Shown: positions 1 through 6,149 of the stretch, one piece after another
Position numbering within the stretch: position 1 is the stretch's first letter
Layout: every line of letters begins with the position of its first letter
Source of the DNA: an uncultured Lachnospiraceae bacterium
GTDB lineage: Bacteria; Bacillota; Clostridia; Lachnospirales; Lachnospiraceae
Assembly: GCA_900553305.1 (NCBI GenBank)
Contig: USDI01000020.1
Coordinates: 1 to 19,972 of the forward strand
DNA: 19,972 nt
Direction: 5' to 3'
Notes under the pieces: model-generated
The model's database searches: none
Seen by the model: the letters and a program-made list of their open reading frames with translations, nothing else
Told to the model about the DNA's origin: nothing
Position numbers and translations under genes: made by a program

Positions 1-1178
1 TGACAGTACAGAACCAAAGAAATATCTTCTTCCATTGCCACACACCCGATCCTGTACTCATTTTCAAGCTCTGTCTTGGTCTGGAAACGCAGAATAAAAC
101 TGGACAGCATTTTCGTAATGCTGCGAAGAGTAAAGATTTCTGCTTCTGTAAAGGAACGCTTTTCCCAGATCTCATAGGTGATGGCAAAACGCATTACCTC
201 ACCCTCCCACAAAGGAAACACAATACAGGAAAACGGGATTCTGGATAATTTGCTGAATTCTTCGGTATAATCTTTATACTTGGAATGTCCGTTCTGTATC
301 AGGTAATAATCAGGAGCTTTGCTTTCTGCCGACAGATCGGCTATCCCAAAGGTTTCAATGACAGAAGCATCATCGCCATCGTCCTCCCGGACCCATTTAT
401 TGGTAACACGCATTATCAGTGCAAGTGTATCATATTCACGCAGAATACACCGGTCAAACCCAAAATAACGACAGACCTCCTCAAACACCAGATAGAGAGC
501 CTGCTGCAGATTCTTTTCCCGGCACAGGACATCAAAACAAAAATCAAATAATTCACGATTGATCCGGGTGACGGATTGATCTCCGGTTATCATAAGCTTA
601 TCCTGTTCACTGACCTTCCGATATGTCTGTCCCCGGTAATCGGCATCCGTCTGTTCACCATCGTAAAAGTACAGTCTGTTTTTACCATGCCTCTTCGCTG
701 TCCACAAAGCAGAATCCGCATGGGCATAAAGAGTATCCAGATCTCCTCCGTCCTTCGGGAACACTGCTGCACCTGCACTGAACCGGATCACACTTTCATC
801 CCGAAGCTGTATATACTTTTCCAGACGGTCCTTCAACCTTCGGATAAGCTTTTCAACCTTTCCGGTATCACTTAATTCCGGACAATAAACCAGAAAAATA
901 TCAAATGCCATCCGTGCAACGATATCCTTGACCATAAAGTTTGTATGTATCTGACTTCCAATCTGCTTCAGCACAGAATCGGCATAGGTCTGCCCATACT
1001 GCTGATTAATCCTGCAGAAATCATCCAGATCAATCAGCAAAAGCACCCCCTGCTCATCCGCATTCTTAAGAAGCCGTTCCAAAATCCGTTCTCTTGCTGC
1101 ATATCGCGTATACAGCTTGGTCAGATCATCCTTTTCCTGTGTACTGCCCTTCGGCAGATTTAAATCATTCCCACTCAT
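1..1178 (-). CDS. GGDEF-like/GAF-like signalling protein, C-terminus cut by window edge
   Basis: The minus strand is open from the ATG at 1176-1178 to the window edge (392 codons, no stop), so the gene is partial at its 3' end. Residues about 18-172 match a GGDEF domain: DDLTKLYTR at the start, then LLLIDLDDF (D50, D52) and a YADSVLKQIG segment. The signature itself reads ARMAFDIF (residues 88-95) where R-x-GGDEF is expected, so only the Asp and Phe survive and cyclase activity is doubtful. Residues about 208-365 look like a GAF-type sensor domain (RELFDFCFDVLCREKN through FTEAEIFTLRSITKMLSSF). What follows is outside the window. The start is preceded by a GGGGG run about 9 nt upstream. It lies 79 bp downstream of the AraC-type gene on the same strand and has its own -10-like box. 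It probably senses a ligand or binds c-di-GMP or GTP in a non-catalytic way. The domain calls are by eye. Confidence 0.8.
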   Translation of the reverse strand, partial: MSGNDLNLPKGSTQEKDDLTKLYTRYAARERILERLLKNADEQGVLLLIDLDDFCRINQQYGQTYADSVLKQIGSQIHTNFMVKDIVARMAFDIFLVYCPELSDTGKVEKLIRRLKDRLEKYIQLRDESVIRFSAGAAVFPKDGGDLDTLYAHADSALWTAKRHGKNRLYFYDGEQTDADYRGQTYRKVSEQDKLMITGDQSVTRINRELFDFCFDVLCREKNLQQALYLVFEEVCRYFGFDRCILREYDTLALIMRVTNKWVREDDGDDASVIETFGIADLSAESKAPDYYLIQNGHSKYKDYTEEFSKLSRIPFSCIVFPLWEGEVMRFAITYEIWEKRSFTEAEIFTLRSITKMLSSFILRFQTKTELENEYRIGCVAMEEDISLVLYC

Positions 1179-1217
1179 AAGTAAACCCCCACGGAATTAT
1201 TATTACCCTGTATGTTC

Positions 1218-1245
1218 ATTATATACCTATTGCCAGCAACAACAA
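1218..1245 (-). promoter_or_regulatory. candidate promoter of the GGDEF/GAF gene
   Basis: On the minus strand a perfect TATAAT (1218-1223) lies 16 nt downstream of TTGTTG (1240-1245), about 40 nt before the start codon at 1178. The -35 box is weak (TTG only), so the call rests mainly on the -10 box and on its position between two genes. Confidence 0.45.
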
Positions 1246-1257
1246 ATCTTACTGTCT

Positions 1258-2130
1258 TTATTTCCCGTGATTCTTCTTAAACTGCTTCGGAGTCACGCCC
1301 TTCCATTTGCGGAAAATCTTAATCAGATGACTGCTGTCGGAAAAACCGGTTTCCTGGCTGATATAGCTTAAATCAAAGTCTGTGAACAGCAAAAGATCCT
1401 CCACCCTGTTGATCCGGATAAATTCAATGTATTCCTTGCAGGATCTTCCATAATACTGCTTGAAATTCTTTGCAAAATAGGAATAACTCATGTTACACAT
1501 ATCCGCCAGATCTTCTACCCGGATCTGCTCTCCAATATGTGCATCAATATAGGAGGTAATTCCACGGATGGAATCCGTCTCAAGATTCATCGCCATTGCC
1601 GCATCGGTATTAAAGCCATTCTCACACCAGACCCGTACCATCTGGACGATCAGCGAAGAAATCAGGCTGTGAATCACAATATCATAACCAAACTGCTTCT
1701 TCTGAATCTCCTCCCGGCATCTGCAAAAGATTTCCCTTGTCCTCCAGTCCCGGATCCTTTCTTCCTTAAAGCAAAGTTCCACTTCCGGACTCTTATTGAT
1801 GCTTTCAAGAATCATTTTCAACTCAGGTGCATAGCTGTTCTCGGTATATAGCTTACTGATGTCAAATTTAATAACTTCATATTTCAGGTCAAAGTTGGTT
1901 GCTGTATAAACAGCATGCAGCGCTTCCGGAGGAAAGATCATCAGATCCCCGGGTTCAATCACATAAGTCCGTCCGTTGCAGTCGATCAGCCCGGTTCCTT
2001 CTACCATCAGAATCATTTCCATAAAATAATGCCAATGAGACCGGATCGGAAACGGCATACAGGAGGTATCATAAAAAAAAGCTTCGTAAGGTGATTTTAA
2101 TTTATCACAGTATTCAAATAAGTATTGCAT
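1258..2130 (-). CDS. AraC-family transcriptional regulator with cupin-like N-terminal domain
   Basis: The protein is 290 aa from the ATG at 2128-2130, which has AAGAGG 7 nt upstream. An in-frame ATG 10 codons earlier (2160) has no comparable ribosome site. Residues about 25-95 form a cupin-like ligand-binding fold (RSHWHYFMEMILMVEG, then IEPGDLMIFPPEALHAV). The last 100 residues hold two helix-turn-helix motifs of the AraC/XylS type: RVEDLADMCNMSYSYFAKNF and LSYISQETGFSDSSHLIKIF, followed by the typical KGVTPKQFKK end. Such regulators usually sense a sugar and activate a neighbouring uptake or hydrolase gene. It is divergent from the GH113-like gene with 164 bp between the start codons, so that gene is its most likely target. 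A perfect -10 box (2176-2181) suggests its own promoter. The inducer cannot be read from the sequence. Confidence 0.92.
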   Translation of the reverse strand: MQYLFEYCDKLKSPYEAFFYDTSCMPFPIRSHWHYFMEMILMVEGTGLIDCNGRTYVIEPGDLMIFPPEALHAVYTATNFDLKYEVIKFDISKLYTENSYAPELKMILESINKSPEVELCFKEERIRDWRTREIFCRCREEIQKKQFGYDIVIHSLISSLIVQMVRVWCENGFNTDAAMAMNLETDSIRGITSYIDAHIGEQIRVEDLADMCNMSYSYFAKNFKQYYGRSCKEYIEFIRINRVEDLLLFTDFDLSYISQETGFSDSSHLIKIFRKWKGVTPKQFKKNHGK

Positions 2131-2175
2131 CACAAACCTCTTACAAATAGATTTATACAATTTTTGCGCAACTAT

Positions 2176-2181
2176 ATTATA
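2176..2181 (-). promoter_or_regulatory. -10 box of the AraC-type gene
   Basis: On the minus strand this is a perfect TATAAT, 45 nt upstream of the chosen start codon. No good -35 box lies 16-18 nt upstream. That would fit an activated or autoregulated promoter, but may simply mean the call is weak. Confidence 0.4.
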
Positions 2182-2205
2182 GCGGATATTTATTGGCAGT
2201 GCTAT

Positions 2206-2233
2206 AGTTTTATAGTAATGAAAGAGTTTTATA
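2206..2233 (+). promoter_or_regulatory. direct repeats AGTTTTATA, candidate AraC-type operator
   Basis: The 9-mer AGTTTTATA occurs at 2206-2214 and 2225-2233, a period of 19 bp (about two helical turns). The downstream copy ends 17 bp before the TTGACA box at 2251. The upstream copy is also part of a CTATA-GTTT-TATAG inverted repeat (2202-2215). Directly repeated half-sites next to the -35 box are the usual layout for AraC-family activators, and the regulator gene is adjacent. Binding is inferred. Confidence 0.45.
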
Positions 2234-2250
2234 ACTTAACCCTTTATCAC

Positions 2251-2278
2251 TTGACATCTTTATAGCTTAATTATTAAT
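2251..2278 (+). promoter_or_regulatory. candidate promoter of the GH113-like gene
   Basis: A perfect TTGACA (2251-2256) is followed after 16 nt by ATTAAT (2273-2278, 4 of 6 matches to TATAAT). The predicted transcription start would fall very close to the GGAAGG ribosome site (2281-2286), so the real -10 may differ. The -35 box is the firmer half of the call. Confidence 0.35.
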
Positions 2279-2294
2279 TTGGAAGGAATCTGCT

Positions 2295-3224
2295 ATGGAA
2301 TTTATTAAAGGAATAACCTTTTCCCCTTTTTCTCCCAAAGGAAGTCTTAGCAGCAAGGAAGCTAAGAACAGTTTAAAAAATCTGATAGAAGGAACAGGCG
2401 CCAACTATATTGTACTGGTTCCAAATGCGCTTCAGGAAACTCCGCAGTCAGAAGAAATTGATTTTACCTCCGATGCAACTGTTTCCGACAAGGAACTGAT
2501 CAGTATGATTAATCATATTCATAAAGAAGGACTGCATGTTTTCTTAAAGCCCACTGTAAATTGTAAGAACGGTACCTGGCGTGCACATATTAATTTTTTT
2601 GATGAGGATGTTCCCTGTGAGCCCAAATGGAGCAACTGGTTTGCATCCTATACGGAATTTCAGCTCCACTTTGCTGAAATTGCAGAAAAAACCAAATGTG
2701 AAATTTTCAGTCCCGGCTGTGAAATGGTAATGCCCCAGCGAAGAAGTGCTGAATGGCGTCAGCTCATCGCCGAGATCCGTAAGGTATATCATGGTATGAT
2801 TACCTATAATACCGATAAATATCAGGAACACAACGTAGACTGGTGGGATTGTGTGGACGCCATCTCCTCCAGCGGATATTATCCTCCCGACCGCTGGGAA
2901 CAGGAACTTGACCGCATTGAAGCTGTTGTGAAGAAATTTGACAAACCTTTCTTCTTCGCAGAATGCGGTTGTATGTCCACCCACGGTTCCTCCAAGGCAC
3001 CGAACGATTGGACCGTACGTGGTGAGGTCGATCTGGACGAGCAGAAGAACTGGTATGTCTCCATGTTTGAGGCCTGTCGCAAGCGTCCCTGGATTCAGGG
3101 CTTCTGCTTATGGGACTGGGCAGGTAAGCAATACCCATTAGACAAGGCAGCCTCCCACAGTGGATATGATATTTATGGAAAGCCTGCACAGGATATCGTG
3201 AAGGCCAATTACAAAAGCTTATAA
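2295..3224 (+). CDS. glycoside hydrolase, GH113-like (beta-mannanase/manno-oligosaccharide hydrolase type)
   Basis: This 309 aa protein has no signal peptide or membrane segment and so is probably cytoplasmic. It resembles TIM-barrel GH113 enzymes, which cut beta-1,4-mannan or manno-oligosaccharides. The likely acid/base is Glu143 in FSPGCEMV and the likely nucleophile Glu223 in PFFFAECGC. Both sit at strand ends as expected for a clan GH-A retaining enzyme. Other typical elements are the N-terminal KGITFSPFSP, the TWRAHINFF segment and the C-terminal GFCLWDW strand. Ribosome site GGAAGG lies 8 nt before the ATG. The gene is transcribed alone, divergently from the AraC-type regulator, and ends in a strong terminator. 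There is no sugar transporter or second glycosidase in the window, so it would act on oligosaccharides brought in by a system elsewhere. Substrate is inferred from the family. Other clan GH-A families are the main alternative. Confidence 0.82.
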   Translation: MEFIKGITFSPFSPKGSLSSKEAKNSLKNLIEGTGANYIVLVPNALQETPQSEEIDFTSDATVSDKELISMINHIHKEGLHVFLKPTVNCKNGTWRAHINFFDEDVPCEPKWSNWFASYTEFQLHFAEIAEKTKCEIFSPGCEMVMPQRRSAEWRQLIAEIRKVYHGMITYNTDKYQEHNVDWWDCVDAISSSGYYPPDRWEQELDRIEAVVKKFDKPFFFAECGCMSTHGSSKAPNDWTVRGEVDLDEQKNWYVSMFEACRKRPWIQGFCLWDWAGKQYPLDKAASHSGYDIYGKPAQDIVKANYKSL

Positions 3225-3246
3225 CTTCTTCCTTTTTCCCTATACG

Positions 3247-3285
3247 AAACCCGGCATCCTGTATACGCAGGTGCCGGGTTTTCAT
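3247..3285 (+). terminator. Rho-independent terminator after the GH113-like gene
   Basis: Perfect 9-bp arms AACCCGGCA (3248-3256) and TGCCGGGTT (3272-3280), with a further CCTG/CAGG pairing inside, are followed by TTCATTTT. It lies 24 nt after the stop codon. Confidence 0.9.
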
Positions 3286-3297
3286 TTTATCATATTC

Positions 3298-3332
3298 TGT
3301 AACAGTTCATCCCTTCTCATTCATAAGCTGCC
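3298..3332 (+). repeat. partial copy of the TGTAACAGTTCA intergenic element
   Basis: TGTAACAGTTCA (3298-3309) followed 13 nt later by ATAAGCTGCC (3323-3332) repeats, in the same order, two blocks found on the minus strand of the 113-bp inverted-repeat element at 15701-15813, where they are 19 nt apart. No matching right end is visible here, so this looks like a diverged or truncated copy. The function is unknown. Confidence 0.5.
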
Positions 3333-3381
3333 GGTATTTATTATATTTGAAACGATTCAGAGCCATTCTTTATAAAATGAT

Positions 3382-3404
3382 GTTGGGGATCAAAAGCTCC
3401 CAAC
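3382..3404 (-). terminator. candidate terminator of the efflux permease gene
   Basis: Read on the minus strand, GTTGGG (3404-3399) pairs with CCCAAC (3387-3382) around a loop rich in T. The hairpin is followed by ATCATTTTAT. It lies 76 nt after the stop of the 3480-4328 gene. The T tract is interrupted, so termination may be inefficient. Confidence 0.4.
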
Positions 3405-3405
3405 T

Positions 3406-3483
3406 ATGATGCCTACGGATTGTTCCGTGCTTTGCACTCCCACAATCCTATTCAATATTCGCATATCGTGGGATTAGCATCAT
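3406..3483. repeat. structured intergenic element, nested stem-loops
   Basis: ATGATGC (3406-3412) pairs with GCATCAT (3477-3483), which includes the stop codon of the permease gene. Nested inside is a hairpin with outer arms GGATTGT/ACAATCC (3417-3423 and 3442-3448), an asymmetric internal loop (TCC against TCCC) and inner arms GTGC/GCAC around TTT. The inner hairpin, read on the minus strand, has the same plan and similar sequence as the element at 5863-5896. That suggests a dispersed REP-like or structured RNA element. It encodes no protein. Confidence 0.55.
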
Positions 3484-4328
3484 AAAATGAGATCAATCAG
3501 AAATCCGCATGCAATACCAATTACATAGAGCATGGTCGTAATCTTCAAATTTTCCTTCATATCCTCATTCACACGGAACAGCACAAGCAGTCCGATTCCG
3601 GATCCCACAAGAAGTCCTGCCATCATGGATCCCATCGTGAGCAGTCCCTCCAGATAAAGCTGTGTGATCACGACAGAGGCTGCACAGTTCGGAATCAGTC
3701 CAATGAGTCCTGAAAGCAGGATGCCGAAAGCCGGAACAGAGGTCATAAAGCTTCCAAGCTTATCCTCCCCTACAATAGCAATCAGAATATTGAGTGCAAA
3801 AGAAATCACCACAATAAAAGCAAAGATCTGTAAGGTATGAACGAGCGCGGACTTGAAAATATTCTGTTCATCGCAATGACAGTGCTCATGGTCACACATA
3901 TGTTCAATGCGCATTTCGCTCTCTTCTTTTCCCCTACGATGCAGAATCAGATCAATTACAAATCCTGCAATCATACCAATCACTATCTTCATTCCCAATA
4001 TCTGGAAAATCAATACCGGAGATACTTTCTCTGAAATCAGAATCGGCAGCATTTCATCCGATGTGGACAGGAAAATCGAAATCAATGTTCCCAGTGTAAT
4101 AATTCTTCCCGCATAAAAGTTCGCTGCTGCCGCCGAAAATCCACACTGGGGAACCACTCCTAAAATACTTCCCACGACAGGGCCGAGCCGGCCGGACTTC
4201 TTCACGAAACGCTCTGCCTTACTGCCTGCTTTATGCTCAATATATTCCATCAACACATAGGTCACAAATAAGAAGGGAAGGATCTTGATTCCATCAATGA
4301 ATGTATCTGTTAAAGCATCTAAAAACAT
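3480..4328 (-). CDS. multi-pass metal/metalloid efflux-type permease (ArsP_2-like)
   Basis: The 282 aa membrane protein has two related halves. Each carries a Pro-Asn/Gln-Cys motif in a membrane segment (GVVPQCGFSAAAANFYAGR, residues 57-75, and GLIPNCAASVVITQLYLEG, 210-228), consistent with an inverted-repeat transporter fold. It resembles the family described as putative 10-TM heavy-metal exporters (ArsP_2, annotated variously as arsenic efflux or manganese transporter). The central cytoplasmic loop contains a metal-ligand cluster, HMCDHEHCHCDE (residues 143-154), with four His and three Cys. It would export a metal ion or metalloid across the cell membrane, but which one is not known. The gene has a strong promoter of its own (4434-4462) with a leader of about 100 nt, in which I see no known metal riboswitch. 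No ArsR-type repressor gene is adjacent. Confidence 0.8.
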   Translation of the reverse strand: MFLDALTDTFIDGIKILPFLFVTYVLMEYIEHKAGSKAERFVKKSGRLGPVVGSILGVVPQCGFSAAAANFYAGRIITLGTLISIFLSTSDEMLPILISEKVSPVLIFQILGMKIVIGMIAGFVIDLILHRRGKEESEMRIEHMCDHEHCHCDEQNIFKSALVHTLQIFAFIVVISFALNILIAIVGEDKLGSFMTSVPAFGILLSGLIGLIPNCAASVVITQLYLEGLLTMGSMMAGLLVGSGIGLLVLFRVNEDMKENLKITTMLYVIGIACGFLIDLIL

Positions 4329-4433
4329 ATTCTGTCACTCTATCCTTTCTGGATATACAAATGTTCATAACTATTCTGAATCCACTCATAAAACCGCTGC
4401 GGACTCAGCTTTCGTTTTATTTATATCTTTAAA

Positions 4434-4462
4434 AATATACAACATGTCTGTGTATCTGTCAA
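4434..4462 (-). promoter_or_regulatory. sigma-A type promoter of the efflux permease gene
   Basis: On the minus strand, perfect TTGACA (4457-4462) and TATATT (4434-4439) are separated by exactly 17 nt. The predicted start lies about 100 nt upstream of the ATG at 4328. The leader has a short CCGC-AG-CGG-like stem but no feature I can name. Confidence 0.75.
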
Positions 4463-4471
4463 AGAATTCCC

Positions 4472-4507
4472 GCAAATTCATTTTTAATTGCAAATTCATT
4501 CTTAATT
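4472..4507. repeat. 18-bp tandem repeat, two copies
   Basis: GCAAATTCATTTTTAATT (4472-4489) is followed at once by a copy with one change (4490-4507). It lies between the stop of the acyltransferase gene and the promoter of the permease gene. Confidence 0.6.
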
Positions 4508-4538
4508 CATACTTAAAATGGCAACAGTCATTCTGAAA

Positions 4539-5498
4539 TTATATTTGAAAAAGCAGCCATGAAATTCCAAACACCGCCGGCTGATGCAATAAATAAATCA
4601 GCAGTGAATGTCTTCCTATCACATCAAAACCCGGAACTCTCCATGAAAACAGCTTTTCCATCATGTGGTTTTTCTGTACGAGCTGATAGAGATAAAATCC
4701 TGTAAAAAACAGGAAGAACCACGGAAGCAGTGAAAAATAGTCCGCTGAAAAAAATCCTTTCTGTGGAAATCCAAGATAGGTGGTGAACAAATTTTCATAA
4801 AAGCCATCCGGCAATTTAAGTATATTCCAATTTTCGAATCCCAGATAACCTGTATTTACATTTCGAAAAAGAAGAAACAACAGAAAACTCCCTACAAGAC
4901 CGATTTCCGCGCGTAGCTTCAGCAGAAGCTTTTCCATGGGGATCATCAGAAGCATGCAGCTTCCAATCAGGGTAAGCACACCAAATATGACTCTGCTTTC
5001 CGGCATTACCAGCAGGGTAACGAACGTAATCAGAATTCCTGATCCAAATACGATCAAACCTCTTTTAAGACGATGATGCCCCAACGACCAGCAGAAGCCG
5101 GACAAGAGAATAAACGTCCAGCAGATGCTCTGCTGCCATACATATCCTCCAAAGCCGCTATATCCAGGAATCTTCTTTCCAAACAGAAACACCAGATCCC
5201 AACAGGTATGATAGAGCATCATGCTTAATAAGGTGATTCCCCGGATCGTGTCAAGTCCCGCAAGACGACTTGCTTTCTGCCTTTGTACTTTATACTGCTG
5301 CATTTTCTGTACTTGCATTTTCTGACTTTGTATTTCCTCTTCCCGTATTTTCTGTGTCTGTATTATGTGTGTCTGCATTTTGAGGCTTTGTATTTTCTTT
5401 TCCTGTGTTTTCTGCGTCTGCATTATGTGTGTCTGCATTTTGGGACCTTGATCTTCTGCCTGTACTGCATTTATTTTATTTGTGTCTGCTTCCATCAT
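4539..5498 (-). CDS. membrane acyltransferase, HGSNAT_cat/DUF1624 type, with repeated N-terminal tail
   Basis: The protein is 319 aa. Residues about 78-319 form a 7-8 segment membrane protein like the bacterial heparan-alpha-glucosaminide N-acetyltransferase catalytic family. It opens with RLAGLDTIRGITLLSMMLYH, whose His follows TM1 as in that family, and ends in GRHSLLIYLLHQPAVFG, the usual last-helix motif of this acyltransferase superfamily. Such enzymes transfer an acyl group to a sugar across the membrane; the acceptor here is unknown. Residues 20-75 are unusual: KMQTHIMQTQKTQEKKIQSL, then a near copy at 40-59, then a shorter third unit rich in Lys, Gln and Met. This tail is not part of the known family and is probably cytoplasmic. 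The start (ATGATG, 5498 or 5495) has AAGGGG about 9 nt upstream. Starting after the repeats would remove the tail, but no good ribosome site is seen there. The gene stands alone. Confidence 0.82.
   Translation of the reverse strand: MMEADTNKINAVQAEDQGPKMQTHIMQTQKTQEKKIQSLKMQTHIIQTQKIREEEIQSQKMQVQKMQQYKVQRQKASRLAGLDTIRGITLLSMMLYHTCWDLVFLFGKKIPGYSGFGGYVWQQSICWTFILLSGFCWSLGHHRLKRGLIVFGSGILITFVTLLVMPESRVIFGVLTLIGSCMLLMIPMEKLLLKLRAEIGLVGSFLLFLLFRNVNTGYLGFENWNILKLPDGFYENLFTTYLGFPQKGFFSADYFSLLPWFFLFFTGFYLYQLVQKNHMMEKLFSWRVPGFDVIGRHSLLIYLLHQPAVFGISWLLFQI
5274..5441 (-). repeat. in-frame 60-bp tandem repeat encoding the acyltransferase tail
   Basis: Codons 20-39 (5441-5382) and 40-59 (5381-5322) are two near-identical 60-bp units. 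A shortened third unit covers codons 60-75 (5321-5274). The unit length is a multiple of three, so copy changes would keep the frame. Confidence 0.8.
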
Positions 5499-5526
5499 TT
5501 TCTGCTATCCCCTTTTTCATGATCCT

Positions 5527-5700
5527 ATTGGACATATTGAGGTTTGTTTTCACATTTATATCCAATAATTCCCTGATTTATGGACATCATCACTTCATTT
5601 ACTCTGTTTATGTCCAATTTACCTCAAAATAAGCCCCTATCGCAATGTTATTCTCTTAATTTTGGACATAAATTAATTTTGACACAGTAATATGTCCAAA
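5527..5700. repeat. cluster of TTGGACATA half-sites upstream of the acyltransferase gene
   Basis: Four perfect copies of TTGGACATA are present, two in each orientation: 5528-5536, 5609-5617 (inverted), 5662-5670 and 5691-5699 (inverted). A TTATGGACAT variant is near 5578. They form two perfect 10-bp inverted pairs: ATTGGACATA with TATGTCCAAT, and TTTGGACATA with TATGTCCAAA. A second pair, TTGAGGT (5537-5543) and ACCTCAA (5621-5627), is interleaved with the first. They may be operators for the divergent transcription units or arms of a small mobile element. I see no coding sequence here. Confidence 0.6.
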
Positions 5701-5862
5701 TTCAAAGTAATTGCATTTACCTACAAGACAGTTGCATAGTCTGAAAGTAAGTATCTGGATGCAAGCTCTGGATGCTGATATGTGAATATGTGAGCAGAGC
5801 TGTGTTAACAGTAACAGATCGATATATACACAGAAAAAAATTTCCTATATAATGATGTATGA

Positions 5863-5896
5863 GAATTGTGGGAGCTGCTTTGCAGCGGAGCAATTC
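5863..5896. repeat. two-stem hairpin element related to the one at 3417-3448
   Basis: Outer arms GAATTG/CAATTC (5863-5868 and 5891-5896), an asymmetric internal loop (TGGGA against GGAG) and inner arms GCTGC/GCAGC around TTT. The minus strand of 3417-3448 aligns with it: both have an ATTGTGGGAG 5' half and a CGGA-CAAT 3' half. Covarying stems with a kept internal loop suggest a structured repeat family. The function is unknown. Confidence 0.55.
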
Positions 5897-5930
5897 GTGG
5901 ATATCAATTTAAGGACAAAATACCTTTTGC

Positions 5931-6080
5931 CCACAGCATCATAGTGATATGAGTAGCAAAATATAGTTTTGACCACAACATCATAATGATATGAGTAGCA
6001 AAATATTGTTTTGCCCACAGCATCATAGTGATATAAGTAGCAAAATATTGTTTTGCCCACAGCATCATAATGATATGAGT
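5931..6080. repeat. 42-bp tandem repeat array, about 3.6 copies
   Basis: Units start at 5931, 5973, 6015 and 6057 with CCACARCATCATARTGATAT. The last stops after 24 bp, and a degenerate end of a preceding unit lies at 5917-5930. Units 2 and 3 contain a perfect GCAAAA-TATTG-TTTTGC hairpin; unit 1 has one changed base. There are no spacers, so this is not a CRISPR. Because 42 is a multiple of three it yields short repetitive open frames on both strands. None has a ribosome site or convincing start, so I treat it as non-coding. The rest of 5499-6149 holds no gene I can support. Confidence 0.85.
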
Positions 6081-6149
6081 GTCCGAAAATTTTTCCACTT
6101 ATTGATGTATCATTTCATCCTGTCAGCCAGACAGAAAAGAGGTCTTATA

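Noticed and set aside
285..1163. several 60-99 codon plus-strand frames
   Set aside because: They are shadows of the minus-strand GGDEF/GAF gene, which is open across the whole interval with recognisable motifs.
4329..4433. manganese (yybP-ykoY) riboswitch in the permease leader
   Set aside because: The conserved loop sequences of that class were not found in the leader of about 100 nt.
5283..5522. 79-codon plus-strand frame rich in Leu, Phe, Cys and Tyr
   Set aside because: It is the reverse of the repeated tail of the acyltransferase gene, which has a proper start and domain match.
5931..6080. CRISPR array
   Set aside because: The units are contiguous without unique spacers, and no cas genes are nearby.
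5845..6098. short minus-strand frames with KTIFCYSYHYD repeats
   Set aside because: They come from the 42-bp repeat in more than one frame, with no ribosome site and no match to known proteins.
5991..6149. N-terminal extension of rsuA by 53 codons
   Set aside because: It only translates the tandem repeat array and has no ribosome site. The S4 domain begins at the ATG at 6150, which has AAGAGG upstream.
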